Source of the DNA: Tridacna crocea
Lineage: Eukaryota > Mollusca > Bivalvia > Cardiida > Cardiidae
Assembly: GCA_943736015.1 (NCBI GenBank)
Contig: OX031071.1
Coordinates: 31,342,619 to 31,406,618 of the forward strand
DNA: 64,000 nt
Direction of reading: 5' to 3'
Positions within the stretch are counted from its first letter, which is position 1, and the number at the start of each line of letters is the position of its first letter. The notes below the pieces were generated by a model. The model did not search any database. It was given only the letters and a program-made list of their open reading frames with translations, and was not told the origin of the DNA. Positions 18,961 to 30,675 of this stretch are shown here, piece after piece. The position numbers and the translations under genes are program-made.

Positions 18961-20950
18961 AAACAGTTTTCTAATAATTCGGTGAACAACCCAGATTTTT
19001 TTCTTTTGTAAAGGATTTACAATTGTGCCTTTGTGATAATGAATATGTATATAAAGACTGAGCTGTTAAACGGTTCAAAACTTTGAAACAATCATTTCGT
19101 CCACAAGGGTACACATTAGCCTGATGTCTGTGTAAGACATCATCTCTAAAAATAGTGCATTACGTATATATGTAAAAATAGCTGCCGTGAACTAAACAAG
19201 TCTGCGGACACGCTGAGAAATCTGCAACTACAAGCATCTTTTCTGCTTCTATTTGAGGACAATTCTCAGTGAAAATTGTTTGATAATTGCCTTTTAGAAG
19301 TACACTCTAACTCTTACAATCCTAACTGCAAGCCTTACTTCAATTCAGCGCTCAACCTATGATTAAACAGAGAAAGGCGATGCCGAGTTAACATGTCAAC
19401 AGTAGGCTATTTTTTTTAACGAATTTTTAACTACATGGAATGGTTGCATTGCCTTCTTAGACATTCTTACACGTTGCTTCTTCCCGGCTTTTTAATCTAG
19501 ACTTTAGATACTTTGCACACCCATATTCTAGGTGCACCACAGATCATACATAGCGTATGCAATGTACACGGTTCTAGGCTGTACCAAGTTTTCGCTTTGC
19601 AGGTGTTTTCTGGAATGTAGCTTTGCGACAAATATAGATCTTGTAATCACGTGACGTATAAACGTCATTTGCACCACGGAAATCTTTATGAATTTACATA
19701 TTTATGAATCAGTTGCTGAACCGGCCTTTACTTTCAGCGTGCACCGACCTATGTAGAGAGAGGGTTGGAAATTTACTATATTTAATTGGTTTTCATTCAT
19801 AAAGACGGCCAAATTTGTTAAAGTCTGCTGTTTTTTTTTTTCAATGAGCGATTAACTTAGATCTAGTATTTATTAAACAACAATTTATTAGTGCGGGTGT
19901 TAGAACGCAAAGGTGCTTTTGTAACTGCCAAAATCTGAATTTACACTACACAGTTCTAACAACCAGCAATCTGAGAAATTAACGTTTTACTCCGCTATAA
20001 TTCAAATAGAATAGAACAGATCAGTGTTTACCCGCTCGAACAACAAGTTCTCTATTGGAGTTTTTGTAATCTTCTGAAGGGTTTTTGTAAAGGGTAATAA
20101 AGCGAATCGCAAACATTTAATTTACACCAAAGCAATATACATGTAGACAATTTTCGATTGGTGTAGAAGCACTATAATCCCTGGGACGTTATAAAACGTA
20201 GACAAATGTTAAAGGCTGATGATCATGCTGTGGGGTTATAGATTTTATTGAGTTGTAGCAGCCACATTCATAGAGTCCATTGCTGGTCAAAACCTCAACC
20301 TGGACAACAACAAAAACAAATTATTTCCAAAGGACAGGTAGATAACTGAGTCAAATATTTGTTTGTGCTCCAAAGGCTATAGTTCAGTCCAATGATCATG
20401 AAATTGCCCGGCTGTTTGTCTCAATAATTTCTTTGACAAAACTGAATATAGGTCACCTGGGGTTAAAAGAAAAAGCCTTAAGGTTGTCATTAGGTCAAAT
20501 CAGACGAAACCGTAATAGAGCTGTAGAATCCATTTATGTTCAGTGTAATACTTAGGAAACTTTGTCAGACTGCTCAGATTAGATATGAGCGAGTTGCAAA
20601 AGGGCATTTTTTGTCTAAAGTATGTCACTAGATCCTGTACCAGAAATTAATCTGGTCTTCATTTGTAAAGGGTTGTTGTCTGTGAATAAAAAACGTTGAA
20701 GTCATTAAAGCTGGTCCTGGTGCCTAAATTTTTATTTCCACCACATTTTTTAAATGTAAATTTTAATACGGATATTTTGAATTTTAGGATGACAACTCAG
20801 AAATACATGTATGCTTGCATATAATACTGTCTTGTGGTTAAGTTATTTTGTATCTTGAATGCTTTTAATAGATTTCAACAAAAAAGGGTGAAAACTTCTA
20901 ACCCATTACCCTACAGGCGACTCTCAGGACTATCAGTCCTTTGATTTTCA
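18961..20950. other. Unannotated stretch upstream of N6AMT1
   Basis: No recognised repeat or conserved exon. A minus-strand run after a good acceptor (TTGTTGTTGTCCAG, at about 20300) stays open about 34 codons to a TAA, but no family is recognised. Confidence 0.35.
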
Positions 20951-21047
20951 TTTGGACATTTACTGTACACCGTAGAGGCGACCAGTCGAAAAGTAACATC
21001 GCCTCTGGGGACAGTTATCTGTACTACTATGGGAGCTAGGAAAGATT

Positions 21048-21277
21048 TTCAACTCTATACCAAACAACAACATTTTAGACTCGTCCAAATTGAAAGCATT
21101 TGCAGACGACAAGATTAATGTGACTCATAAACTGAAATTTGTTTTGGGAAGGATAGAAAACATTGTCGGAAGAGGAGAAAATGCTGATTACCAGCATTTT
21201 CTCCTTTTCCCACAATGTTTTCTAAAGACTTATCTGTCAGGGTCGTGAAAACCAGGGATTGTTTGGGAAATGGTTTA
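21048..21277 (-). mobile_element. TTAA MITE family A, full reverse copy
   Basis: CAACTCTATACCAAACAACA to GATTGTTTGGGAAATGG; palindrome about 21155-21220. Confidence 0.85.
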
Positions 21278-21619
21278 TCAATTAATCAGGAAAGGACCAA
21301 ATCATTTCAATTTCAAAATTGCCTTTTCCAGAAAATAAAAACCAGATGGCCAACAGTGCAGATCAGAGATCAGACTACAAGTTCTTCATCGTCTGAAAAC
21401 GGCATTCTCATCACGATTTACTCTGTCCAGAATTTGACAAAGTTGTTCTTGCTATTTGAAAGTGCAAACATCTGTTTGCTGCACAAAACACGATGAAAGA
21501 AGGGAAAAATGGGAGGAAAGTTTAGAAAAAACTTGTGCTTCGTCTTTATTTCATTCCTGGCATGGCACTGGTCTGCCTTTCTGTTCTTTTTTACCTGCTT
21601 ACATGTTTCTGCTATATGG

Positions 21620-21725
21620 TAAAAAAACATAGTGGGAAAAGAAGAAAATGCTGGTGACCAGCATTTTCTTCTTTTTCCACAATGTTTTCAAAGGGCATTT
21701 TCGTCAGGGGTTTATAAAGGGTTAA
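21620..21725 (-). mobile_element. Family A MITE, half copy
   Basis: Palindrome with paired change (GAAGAAAATG / CATTTTCTTC) and left end, closing with the TTAA that begins the next copy. Confidence 0.78.
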
Positions 21726-21950
21726 CCCATTACCACACAATCCCTACTTTTGACGCCCCTGAGAAATAAGCCTTTAGAAAACATTGTGGGAAGAGGAGAA
21801 AATGCTGGTAACCAGCATTTTCTCCTTTTCCCACAATGTTTTCTACCCTTCACAAAACAAATTTCAAAATTTCAGTCACTTTTATTTTGTCGTCTGCAAA
21901 TGCTTTCAATTTGGACCAGTCTAAAATATTGTCGTTTGGTAATGGGTTAA
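21722..21950 (+). mobile_element. TTAA MITE family A, near-consensus copy
   Basis: 229 bp from TTAACCCATTACCACACAAT to GTTTGGTAATGGGTTAA, with an almost perfect palindrome. A good reference copy for the family. Confidence 0.95.
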
Positions 21951-22014
21951 CTCCTGAATCAATTTTTGTACACTCTCACTCAACCTATAATCTTTGTATC
22001 TAGAAAAACACTTT

Positions 22015-22220
22015 GATTGATTGAATGATTGCACAGTGTATATCACTGTTTTCAACATTATTTCAGTTATTTTGCAGGTTCCAGTGCACCTTTCCATTCT
22101 TTAACGAGTGCTCAGGACAATATTCTTTTGTAAACCACCGGCTGCTTTCCTACACGGCCACTATCGGACAAATGATCAGTAATGAGAGAGGAACATGTTT
22201 GCTATGTTATGGAATACAAG
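22015..22220. repeat. SINE-like interspersed repeat
   Basis: TTGATTGATTGAATGATTG then TTTTCAACATTATTTCAGTT, and GGCTGCTTTCCTACACGGCC; similar to 6230-6300 and 10530-10600. Confidence 0.5.
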
Positions 22221-22299
22221 AGAAAAAGAAAACGCAGGGGCATCAGGGTCGCCCGAAAATTACTTGCTTTTCCAGACAAATAATTATGTAGATCTAGAC

Positions 22300-23285
22300 C
22301 ACATAATTTTGTACATGATTATTTTTTCTTTTGTGAAGAATTAGAGATTGTTTTCCAATAAAATAGACATGAGAATATAGTGACCCACAAGATCATGTAT
22401 TTTCCATATAACCAATTGTCAAAATAAGGTATGGGGTTTCGGACTGCAAAACGTTCAAATGCACGATTTACAGTTTATGCCATTTGTTGACTTACTACTA
22501 TCATTCAATTAGGACTTACAGGTTTGATCCAATTCAAAGACTATCCTTTATTTTCACAGCCAGATATCTATTATATGCGAAAACACTGTAGAATAAAGAC
22601 AAACTGCCAGCAACTAGCCTTTTTAGCGAATTCGCTTACTGTGATCGTTTTGACCGGAACCAAATACATCAGGTGTAACGACGCATGCGCGCTCACTTTC
22701 AGTTTTGCATGGCTGAACGTACAGGCCAAATAAGGCAGATCTACACATGATATTCAGCTCTGATTTAAAATAATTCATTCAAAGTATGTATATTTCTTTA
22801 TCTAAATTTCGTTATAACTAAAAATCTAGATATATCAGTTAAAAATACTGTAGAAACTTATGCAAAGTTGTTGTCTTTTTTTCATATTGCCATATGCGTA
22901 TGAACGTTTACACACACTGGCCTCGTTTTTATTCAAGAAACATTTCATTCAAAACTTCTGCCGTCCACCGTCAAAACAAACAAAGAGATTCTATGCACCT
23001 AATTTTTAAACATTTTCAATTTTGCATTATATCAAATATCTTTAACTGTTCACATAGCTGGCTAGAATTCGACCGTAATTGATTTAACGCCATTTCAATA
23101 ACCCATAGAATCAATTTATTTGGCACCTTGTTACCCGCCCTTCGTATATCGATGCATTTCCGAGCTGTTGAAAACATTTCAGTGAAACTTTTAAAGAAAT
23201 GGAGTTCATGCAGTCTATAAACGGAGATTCATTTGACGTTTGATTTGATCTTAGGTCTACACTGCCCAATATTGTGAGTTTTGGT
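22300..23285. other. Unannotated stretch
   Basis: A GCATGCGCGC NRF1-like site occurs near 22685. No exon or known repeat identified. Confidence 0.3.
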
Positions 23286-23480
23286 TTAACTCCTAAGTTA
23301 CCAAACGACAAAAGTTTAGGTTTATCCAGATCGAAAGCATTTGCAGACGACAAAATACTATTGTAAAGCTTTTAAAACTATTTAATTGAAACATCTAAGT
23401 GTTACAGATACTTTTAATTTGTCGTGAGCAAATGTTTTCAATTTTGACAAGTCTAAAATTTTATCACGTGGTATAACCAA
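23286..23480. mobile_element. Foldback made of two family A right ends
   Basis: A reverse right end (23286-23362) faces a forward right end (23410-23478, TTTTAATTTGTCGTGAGCAA to ACGTGGTATAACC) with no palindrome between. Confidence 0.65.
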
Positions 23481-23638
23481 AACGGCATGGAAGCGTTTCG
23501 TAATTCAGTTAAATTTATTGAGAGATGGAAAATATCTCCAATTCCATGGGAGATCACGCGTAATTATCAGTTTCTTGTAATTGAGTAATAAGACTGTGAA
23601 ATGGAAGTTAGTCACGTGTCCTGACATTATATGGCGCT

Positions 23639-23888
23639 CAACACGTAAAAAGGGGCATTCGGACATTTGCGTAAAGTCTTGTCTCGGATCAGCCTACGCA
23701 GTCCGTGCAGGCTAATCCAAGACAACACTTTCCATGTTTAGGCCATTTTCTGTTTCACTCAGGTCTACTGTGGGAAAATATCTAATGTAGTCGTCAAGTG
23801 CCGTCTCGGATTAGCCTGCGCGGACTGCGCAGGCTGATCCGAGACGACACTTTACGCAAATGTCCGAATGCCCCTTTTTGCGTGTTGC
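23639..23888. repeat. Palindromic repeat (CAACACG ... CGTGTTG)
   Basis: About 80-bp inverted arms containing GGGGCATTCGGACATTTGCG and GCCTGCGCGGACTGCGCAGG. Flanking ATATGGC/GCCATAT extends the symmetry. Confidence 0.8.
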
Positions 23889-24315
23889 AAGCCATATATG
23901 AGCCATGCTCTGTAAAAAAGGGGGCTTAATGCCATTTTGTTTTTTAATTTTCTGCGTGTCCCAGGGCCAGTTTAACTACCACTTGATCTTTTTTGAACTT
24001 CTAAACGGCCAATTTAAAGCTGTAGTTTCCCGTAGACCTTTCCTCGCACCCGCTGCCCTAAAAAGGGAATGCTTATTTGGTTTCGTTGTTTTGCAGAATA
24101 ACTGACCGGTCTAAAAAATATACCAGAATTCATTCAATCTTTATCGAGGAAAAAATTATTTGCCGTTCATTTACTCAACATTGCCATTTGAAAAATCAAG
24201 TTTTGGGAAACTTCATACTTGATCTTATCGGATTACATTTTTTTCACAGAAAATAATTTTCCTTTTTTTTTTATCGCTTACAGAAGTCTAGTACATGTAT
24301 TTTATGCTTCTCTGT

Positions 24316-24544
24316 TTAACCCTTTACTCCATAGATACTCGTTTCTACGCATTGCTTGTAGGAGCCTTTGGAAAACATTGTGGCAAAAGGTGAAATTGCT
24401 CGTGACGAGCAATTTCACCTTTTGCCACAATGTTTTCTATGCTATCAAAAGGTGTCATATACACATAAGAAATGGCTTCATCCTTGCTGTTATTTAGGGT
24501 CAATTAGAGATACCATAGAAATGCCTTATGGGTTAAAGGGTTAA
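24316..24544 (-). mobile_element. TTAA MITE family B, copy 2
   Basis: 229 bp, TTAA at both ends, perfect 28-bp-arm palindrome at about 24376-24433. Opposite orientation to copy 1. Confidence 0.92.
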
Positions 24545-24615
24545 GCTGTTTTGGCTGGTAGACACCACGCATGCGCAAACATCTAGTTTTCCTTTTTTAT
24601 GGACAAAGAGAGTCC

Positions 24616-24844
24616 TTAACCCATTAACACATAATCCCTACTTTCGACGCCCCTGAGAAAGAAGCCTTTAGAAAACATTGTGTGAAAAGGAGAAAATGCT
24701 GGTAACCAGCATTTTCTCCTTTTCCCACAATGTTTTCTACCCTTAACAAAACAAATTTCGAATTTTTAGTCACTTTTATTTTGTCGTCTGCAAATGCTTA
24801 CAATTTGGACAAGTCTAAAATTTTGTATACTGGTAATGAGTTTA
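24616..24844 (+). mobile_element. TTAA MITE family A, full copy
   Basis: TTAACCCATTAACACATAAT to ACTGGTAATGAGTTTA; palindrome intact. Confidence 0.9.
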
Positions 24845-25126
24845 GTTGGCAAAAATCGAGAATATTTCCATCACAAGACCATGGTTAACGTCCAGATATA
24901 TGTCACAATTTGTTTTTATTAAAATTTCTTTTACTTACTCCAATGTATAGGAGAAACAAAAGTGGCGGTTTAGAAGTTCGTTCCAGTGTATTTCGATTGC
25001 TGGACAAAATAAGAGTTTATGACCCTATAAGTATGTTTATACTTACTTGATATAATGTATTACAGGAATGCATTAAGCCCCCTTTTCACAGAGCATGGGG
25101 TCGTGGTAGGATGAAACATACGAATG

Positions 25127-25430
25127 ACCAGCCCGAATAGCTCAAGGGGTAGAAGATAGGACTTGTAAACATTCAACCTCGGGTCAATTTAGGGTGTTGG
25201 TTCGAGTCCAACGGCTAGCCATCTGAAATTGTTAATTATAATATTCTTTTGGGTGCGACATTAAACCGAGGTCCCGTGTGACTGTGCTATGCGCTGAGCA
25301 CGTTAAACAACCAGGCGAAGCTCTCAGTAGTTTCGTCCTGTATCCTTGCACTATCCCCCGTAACAACTAAACATCTTCTGGGGGCGTCGCTCAGACGGGC
25401 AACCGGTAGCAACGATAAATAAACGAAAAT
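25127..25430 (+). repeat. SINE type 1, full copy
   Basis: tRNA-like head (AGCTCAAGGGGTAGAAG, B-box GGTTCGAGTCC), body CGAGGTCCCGTGTGAC, 3' part CACTATCCCCCGTAAC and GATAAATAAACG tail. Confidence 0.82.
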
Positions 25431-25439
25431 AACCAAGAA

Positions 25440-25600
25440 TATGCAGGCCCGTAGGAACGGGGGGGGGGCTAGGGGGGGCTCAGCCCCCCCAATAATTTTG
25501 AAAATCATAGTAACTAGAATATGAGTTTTAAGCGCAATGCAATTACCACGCAAAAAATCTCAGTATTTCGAAGTTAGCCCCCCCAATCTTGAAATGCTTC
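25440..25600. repeat. G/C-run repeat (GGGGGGGGGCTAG ... CAGCCCCCCC)
   Basis: Poly-G and poly-C tracts form a hairpin with a loop. Probably an edge of a dispersed repeat. Confidence 0.5.
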
Positions 25601-25671
25601 CTACGTGGCTGATATGACATGTGCAGACAACGATACCTACTGACCTATGCAGGCTAGGGGTCTAAGCATGG

Positions 25672-25835
25672 GAAGTAACTCAAAGGTTTGTTTTCAGGAT
25701 TTGCGATAGACAGTTGTCGTTCCTGACAGGCTACACGGACAAGAAAGAAAATCGAATAGTTTCAGATCCTTTATTCCGCAAGCTGCTAAGCGTGACTTCA
25801 AGGACCTTTTGCGGATAGTATATTTGCAGTATAAT
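25672..25835. repeat. Left arm of a ~150-bp inverted repeat
   Basis: Inverse of 26688-26845 (shared GTTCCTGACAGGCTACACGG, AGCGTGACTTCAAGGACC). Confidence 0.75.
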
Positions 25836-25849
25836 AAATTCGTTGTGCG

Positions 25850-25973
25850 GTCAGGTGGCAGGGAACTGGGAAACTTGTTTACGGCTGTGGTGAGTCATAT
25901 CGCCCCGAGTTCGGATGGGGCGACATGATTCACCACGGCCGTGAACAAGTTTCCAAGTCCCCTGCCACCTGAC
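25850..25973. repeat. Foldback GTCAGGTGGCAGGGAACTGG, 57-bp arms
   Basis: Arms enclose about 10 bp (GAGTTCGGAT). Single arms occur at 6185 and 12710. Confidence 0.85.
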
Positions 25974-26084
25974 GGTAAAACTAATAAAGTCTAATAAAGT
26001 AAAACTAATAAAGTAATGGGACCTAGCGTTTACCTTTCAGTCGTCACATGATAGCTGTGTTTGGCAGTAAAGTCGTGCGGCAAC

Positions 26085-26340
26085 GAAAATCTAAAAGCTT
26101 CGTAGATAAGTAGATTAAAATTAGAGAAAAAAAAAAGATCTCTAAGAAGTTTGAAATGACCCGGGCACCTCGTATTGAAAAAAATATATCTTTTTCCTTC
26201 TATACGAATGAAATGAATGATATGACCTAAAAATATGTTAAAAATCTAAAAGCTTTGTAGATAAGTAAATTAAAATTAGAAAAAAAAAAAATATCTAAGA
26301 AGTTTGAAATGACCCGAGCGCCTCGTATTGAAAAATATAT
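26085..26340. repeat. Two direct ~160-bp copies
   Basis: AATCTAAAAGCTTCGTAGAT ... GAAATGACCCGGGCACCTCG occurs twice with small differences. Confidence 0.8.
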
Positions 26341-26687
26341 TTTTCGTTTTACCCGGTTGAGGCGAACTTTCTTTCCTTCGTATTTTCGCCTCTCACCTCT
26401 GCTGAAGCATGTGAGAAAAGTAGTCGGTGGCTTTGGAAAGAAAGTTGTGTTAGTACTGGTGTAAGAAAGCTAGAAAACACATGTGTGCGTCACCGACCGC
26501 CATGATATGACCTAAGCTGTTAAAGTGGCGTTAAACCCCAATACAACAAACCAAATCCTTCTATACGAATGGAATGTCAAAGCTTTCGAGCCGATAACGT
26601 CCCCATTGTTTGCTATTTCAAAGGAGAAGGATTTTACTTTATCGGACAGTGTAAATTCAAGATCAGACTGTACGTTTTGTGCAGTCT

Positions 26688-26845
26688 GATCTTAATTCAT
26701 ACTATCCACAAAGGTCCTTGAGGTCACGCTTAGTAGCCTAAAGATTAAAGGATTTGAAACTATTCTTATTTCTTCCTTGTCCGTGCAGCCTGTCAGGAAC
26801 GATAACTGTCCATCATATATTCTGAAAACAAAGCACTGAGTTACT
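26688..26845. repeat. Right arm of the ~150-bp inverted repeat
   Basis: Pairs with 25672-25835; preceded by the GATCAGACTG hairpin repeat. Confidence 0.75.
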
Positions 26846-26884
26846 TCCCAATGTTAGACCCACAGCAGGTCCTGCATAGCTCAA

Positions 26885-27030
26885 TACTCAATAGGTCACA
26901 CGGGATCTCGGTTTAACATCTCATCCGAAAGACTATTAGTAATTTTAGATGGCCAGCCGTGGGGATCTAACCCACACCCTCATGATCACGAGTTCTATGC
27001 TCTTCCAACTGAACTATAATGCAGGCTGGT
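26885..27030 (-). repeat. SINE type 1, truncated
   Basis: Head with GTGTGGGTTAGATCCCC and body CGAGATCCCGTGTGACC; tail missing. Confidence 0.75.
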
Positions 27031-27047
27031 TTGTCACAGTCTTCGAA

Positions 27048-27290
27048 GATTTGGCCTGTCTTATATGACGCATCATTCCCCAGATATTGAGGAGATTGTG
27101 GTAATACGCGCTATGAAGTAGCAATGGAGAAAATAACTTTTATAAATTGATACGTTTGAGGAAAAATCAGACCTGTTTTATATGACGAATCATTCCCCCG
27201 ATATTGAGGAGATTGTGGTAATAGCGCTATAAAGTAGCAATGGAGGAAATAGCTGTTATGATACGTCTGAGGAAAAATCAGACCTGTTTT
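27048..27290. repeat. Two direct ~120-bp copies
   Basis: CTGTCTTATATGACGCATCA ... GGTAATACGCGCTATGAAG repeated with small changes. Confidence 0.85.
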
Positions 27291-27505
27291 AGCTCCAGAT
27301 TTCTCTAAACTACTGAGCATCACCAGGTAGCGTTTTATTTGGTAAACGTTTATTTTAGTTTGCAATTCAAAGGAACAGTTGTCGCATAGAAAAGTAGTCC
27401 GGTTTTGCACCGACGGTTACCAAATTAGATAGATAAGTACAGTGTTTGTAGAATGCCATCTAGCGGGAGATAACGCAGCAGGTATGGCCTATGACTGGAG
27501 AACGT

Positions 27506-27868
27506 CATCCTCGGATACCCCGGGGTCTCCCTATTTGCTACGCTACATCGACCCTGGGACAATTGACTAATAAAACTTTGAATCAGCCGCCGAAAATCGA
27601 TACGAAACGTCATACCGTACAGTCCACTCGCCCATCACAAAATAATGATAGAACCAATGAAAAGCCAGCATTCGGCCAGCGGTAAAGCGAGCCGCCGAAA
27701 ATCGATACGAAACGTCATAGCGTACAGTACACTCGCCCATCACAAAATGATGATGGAACCAATGAAAAGCCAGCATTCGGCCAGCGGTAAAGCGAAGGAA
27801 ATTCAACTAATTGTCCCAGGGGTCGATGTAGCGTAGCAAATAGGGAGACCCCGGGGTATCCGAGGATG
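27506..27868. mobile_element. Mutator-like foldback with 9-bp target duplication
   Basis: About 60-bp inverted ends starting CATCCTCGGATACCCCGGGG, flanked by GGAGAACGT at 27497-27505 and 27869-27877. Interior has two tandem ~110-bp units (CCGCCGAAAATCGATACGAA). A solo end is at 34678-34772. Confidence 0.85.
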
Positions 27869-28022
27869 GGAGAACGTGATGTTTAAAGTCACTGAAGGAT
27901 GTGGTTTGATTCCCACAGCTGGCCATCTAGAATTATTAATAGTCTTTCAGAAGAGACGGTAAAACGAGGTCCCGTGTGACGGTGAGCACTATGCACTGAG
28001 CACGTCAAAAAACAGGCGAAAC

Positions 28023-28250
28023 TTAACCTATTTCCAAACATCAAAATGTTCAACTGGTCCAAATTGAAAGCACTTGCAGACGAAATAATAATCGCAACTC
28101 AAGAACTGAAATTTGTTTCCAGCAGGGTAGAAAAAATTTTGGGAAAAGGAGAAAATGCTGTAGCCAGCATTTTCTCCTTTTCCCACAATGTTTTCAAAAG
28201 GTTTCTATCCCAGGTTCGTAAAAGCCTGGGATTGTTTGGTAATGAGTTTA
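28023..28250 (-). mobile_element. TTAA MITE family A nested in SINE type 1
   Basis: TTAACCTATTTCCAAACATC to TTTGGTAATGAGTTTA. SINE sequence resumes on both sides. Confidence 0.9.
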
Positions 28251-28384
28251 GATGGGTTTTGTGTTGTACCTGCACCATCCCCCACTAACAATACTAACAG
28301 CCCTCGGGGGGTGGGGGGTGGGGGCGGCGTCGCCCATATTTGTAGAATGCCATCTAGCGGGAGATAATGGACTGAAACTGAGTA

Positions 28385-28560
28385 TCCATCCAATAGAAGA
28401 AAACAGTTCTAGTTCGGGAAAGAGTTTGTTAACGGCAATTAAAACCTTTATTAGAGATTTGCGGCCAAGAACGACAACGGAGAACGGACGTCGAGGTTCG
28501 GTGTATAATGAGGGGTTGTCTCAAAGCTGTCAAGTATTTTATATGCAAGGCCAAGTAAAA
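28385..28560. repeat. Dispersed repeat with GAGATTTGCGGCCAAGAACG
   Basis: An inverse copy lies at about 30960-31065 (shared ACGTCGAGGTTCG and GGGGTTGTCTCAAA). Confidence 0.65.
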
Positions 28561-28893
28561 TAAAATGTTGTCTGTCTGATAACTCAAATAACTTATCGAT
28601 TAATTATTCATTTTCACTGCATTTTTCACCAGCGGAGTTTTAACTTATTCCGGGAATTTATATCAATTTTAGAATGTTTTGTGATGAAATTGTTGCACGA
28701 TTCTTAGTTGGTTATTTCTAAGTAACTTAGATAAAGGTTTGTTTCTTTGACGAGCTGTGACTGACAAGAAACATCACCATCGAAAGATACATTAGCAATA
28801 TTTTATCCCAACTTACAGCACTCCCTCGTTGTTTTATGGCCGATTCCGATCTAGATGGAGGCTCTGTAACTGTTGGTCTACAGAAGAAGACCT

Positions 28894-29087
28894 GGCCCGT
28901 ATTCACCAATCATGATTAGGAATATTCTTAGTCTTATTCTTCAGAATTTTGTCAATGTGAAAGTAACAACTTTTGATTTGCTAAACCATTTGATTTAGCC
29001 AATCAGAGGTTCTGTAACATTCACATTAAAAAAAGTTTGAAGATCGCGACAAAGAACATTCTTAAGAATGGTTGGTGAATACGGTCC
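28894..29087. mobile_element. MITE with GGCCCGTATTCACCAA inverted ends
   Basis: Left GGCCCGTATTCACCAATCAT pairs with right ATGGTTGGTGAATACGGTCC. No clear target duplication. Confidence 0.75.
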
Positions 29088-29089
29088 CT

Positions 29090-30100
29090 GCTGTCTTTTC
29101 ACAAACGGTAAACCCGAACGACTTACAGTTCGCCCAGTACGTTCGCCCAGTACTTGCATTTTCACTCGCCTACATCCAGAGACACGTGCGCTTACTCAAT
29201 TAAAACAACTACATGAGAATGCACGCAAGTATTTAATTTCCATCGCAGTTTTCAATTACCTGCTAAGTCCATCTTACATGTAAAGGTAGGGTGATGTAAA
29301 AAGGGGGAGACGCTATTCATTGTAAAAGGTTTACCTGTTTGTGAAAACAATTCTCACGCAAGTACAGTATTTGTGCTCGTCTACTGTTTTTGCATTAAAA
29401 ACATAATTTTTAGGACTGTAGCTCATTTTTTCACCTTTTTTGAGTTGCTTTATTTTAAGGGTTCAAAGACTTGCACGCACTTATTTACACGTTTTCTTTT
29501 CCTTGTCAAACCAGGAAACCCAGTCAAAAGTTGGCTCACATCATGTGGTATCAGTCTCACTCGATTAATTCTTTATTTCCTCCATAATTGAAGATTACAA
29601 ACAAATCAAAGACATTTATACATTCTGTATTTTTTAAAAAAAAAAAGGTTCATCGAGTAAGAGTAATATAGCATACAAAACTGAAAAGATCCAAAGTATT
29701 GCTGTAAACTATTTTTTTCTATCAAAGGGACACAGTATCTTTAAGATTACCACCCTATGACAGTGAAAAAAAATGCATTCGAGCTGCGGTTGGGCGAACA
29801 AAATTCGTTGCAAAAACAATTCCGAACAAATCATGGAAGACCTTTGAGTCTAAGCGTCAGGTGGTTTAGTACACATATTTCAACAGAAGTGATATGAAAG
29901 ATGAAGTCATGTCGAAAATAAAAGTAAGGCCAAAAAGAGATCAAATTAACATTTAATGTAAGGTATACAAAGAACCATATATTATTTGTTGGGCCTCAAA
30001 AAAGAATTGGGGCCTCATATTGAACTACAGTGAGATACTCAAATCATGCAACTGATCAGTTATATTTGCTGTTCTGGTCACGTTGCGAAACCCTTAGAGA
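29090..30100. other. Unannotated stretch
   Basis: AT-rich, several poly-A runs, no exon or repeat recognised. Confidence 0.4.
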
Positions 30101-30104
30101 TAGT

Positions 30105-30675
30105 TTAAAGGTGGGTATTTAGAATTTTCACATCACACCAAATCAAAAAATATATATATCATTGAAATTTACATGAAAAAAAAAACAATACAAATCACCA
30201 ATAATAAAGAATCATAAAATTACAAAAAAAAAAATTGTTTGATGGTATTCCCTTAAAAAGCTACGTAGCCTCTTAAGCTATTTTTAGATTTTGCGCCAAA
30301 AATCAACAAAGCATTGTGGGAATGTCAAATGACTGGCACGTGACTAATAATGCTTAAAATCCGTTACATTACAAACATGTAATAATTATTTTCCATAAAG
30401 TCTTCTTCGGACGGATGTTTGAAACTTTGTCAATGTTTTTCTGTATTTAAATGAGAGAATTGATAATCTAAAAATAGAACGTGTCTCCCGTTGGTGTCAT
30501 CCTGGTCCGTAATAAATCTCTAATTTCTCGTGTCATCGGATGGTTTTCGACTACTGGGTTTTTACGAACGCAAATTAAAAGGCTATTGGAGTATAAGGAT
30601 GATTGTTTTGCATTTTTGTAAAATTTTCGTCCCAAAATCTGAAGGGCCACCTTTAACTCCAGAACGAAAATTTAA
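30105..30675 (-). repeat. Interspersed repeat R1, uninterrupted copy
   Basis: Inverse of sequence at 56820-56960 plus 58418-58980. It has TTAA at 30273-30276 exactly where the other copy carries a MITE. Confidence 0.8.

Larger units (their letters stand above)
27445..28367 (+). mobile_element. Composite: SINE type 1 carrying two nested elements, flanked by 29-bp direct repeats
   Basis: The same 29 bp (starts TTTGTAGAATGCCATCTAGC) lies at 27445-27473 and 28339-28367. Between them: SINE head to 27496, foldback 27506-27868, SINE body 27878-28022, TTAA MITE, SINE 3' part 28251-28338. Confidence 0.8.

Noticed and set aside
20225..20330. Minus-strand terminal exon after TTGTTGTTGTCCAG
   Set aside because: Open for about 34 codons with an AATAAA inside it, but no similarity and no partner exon.
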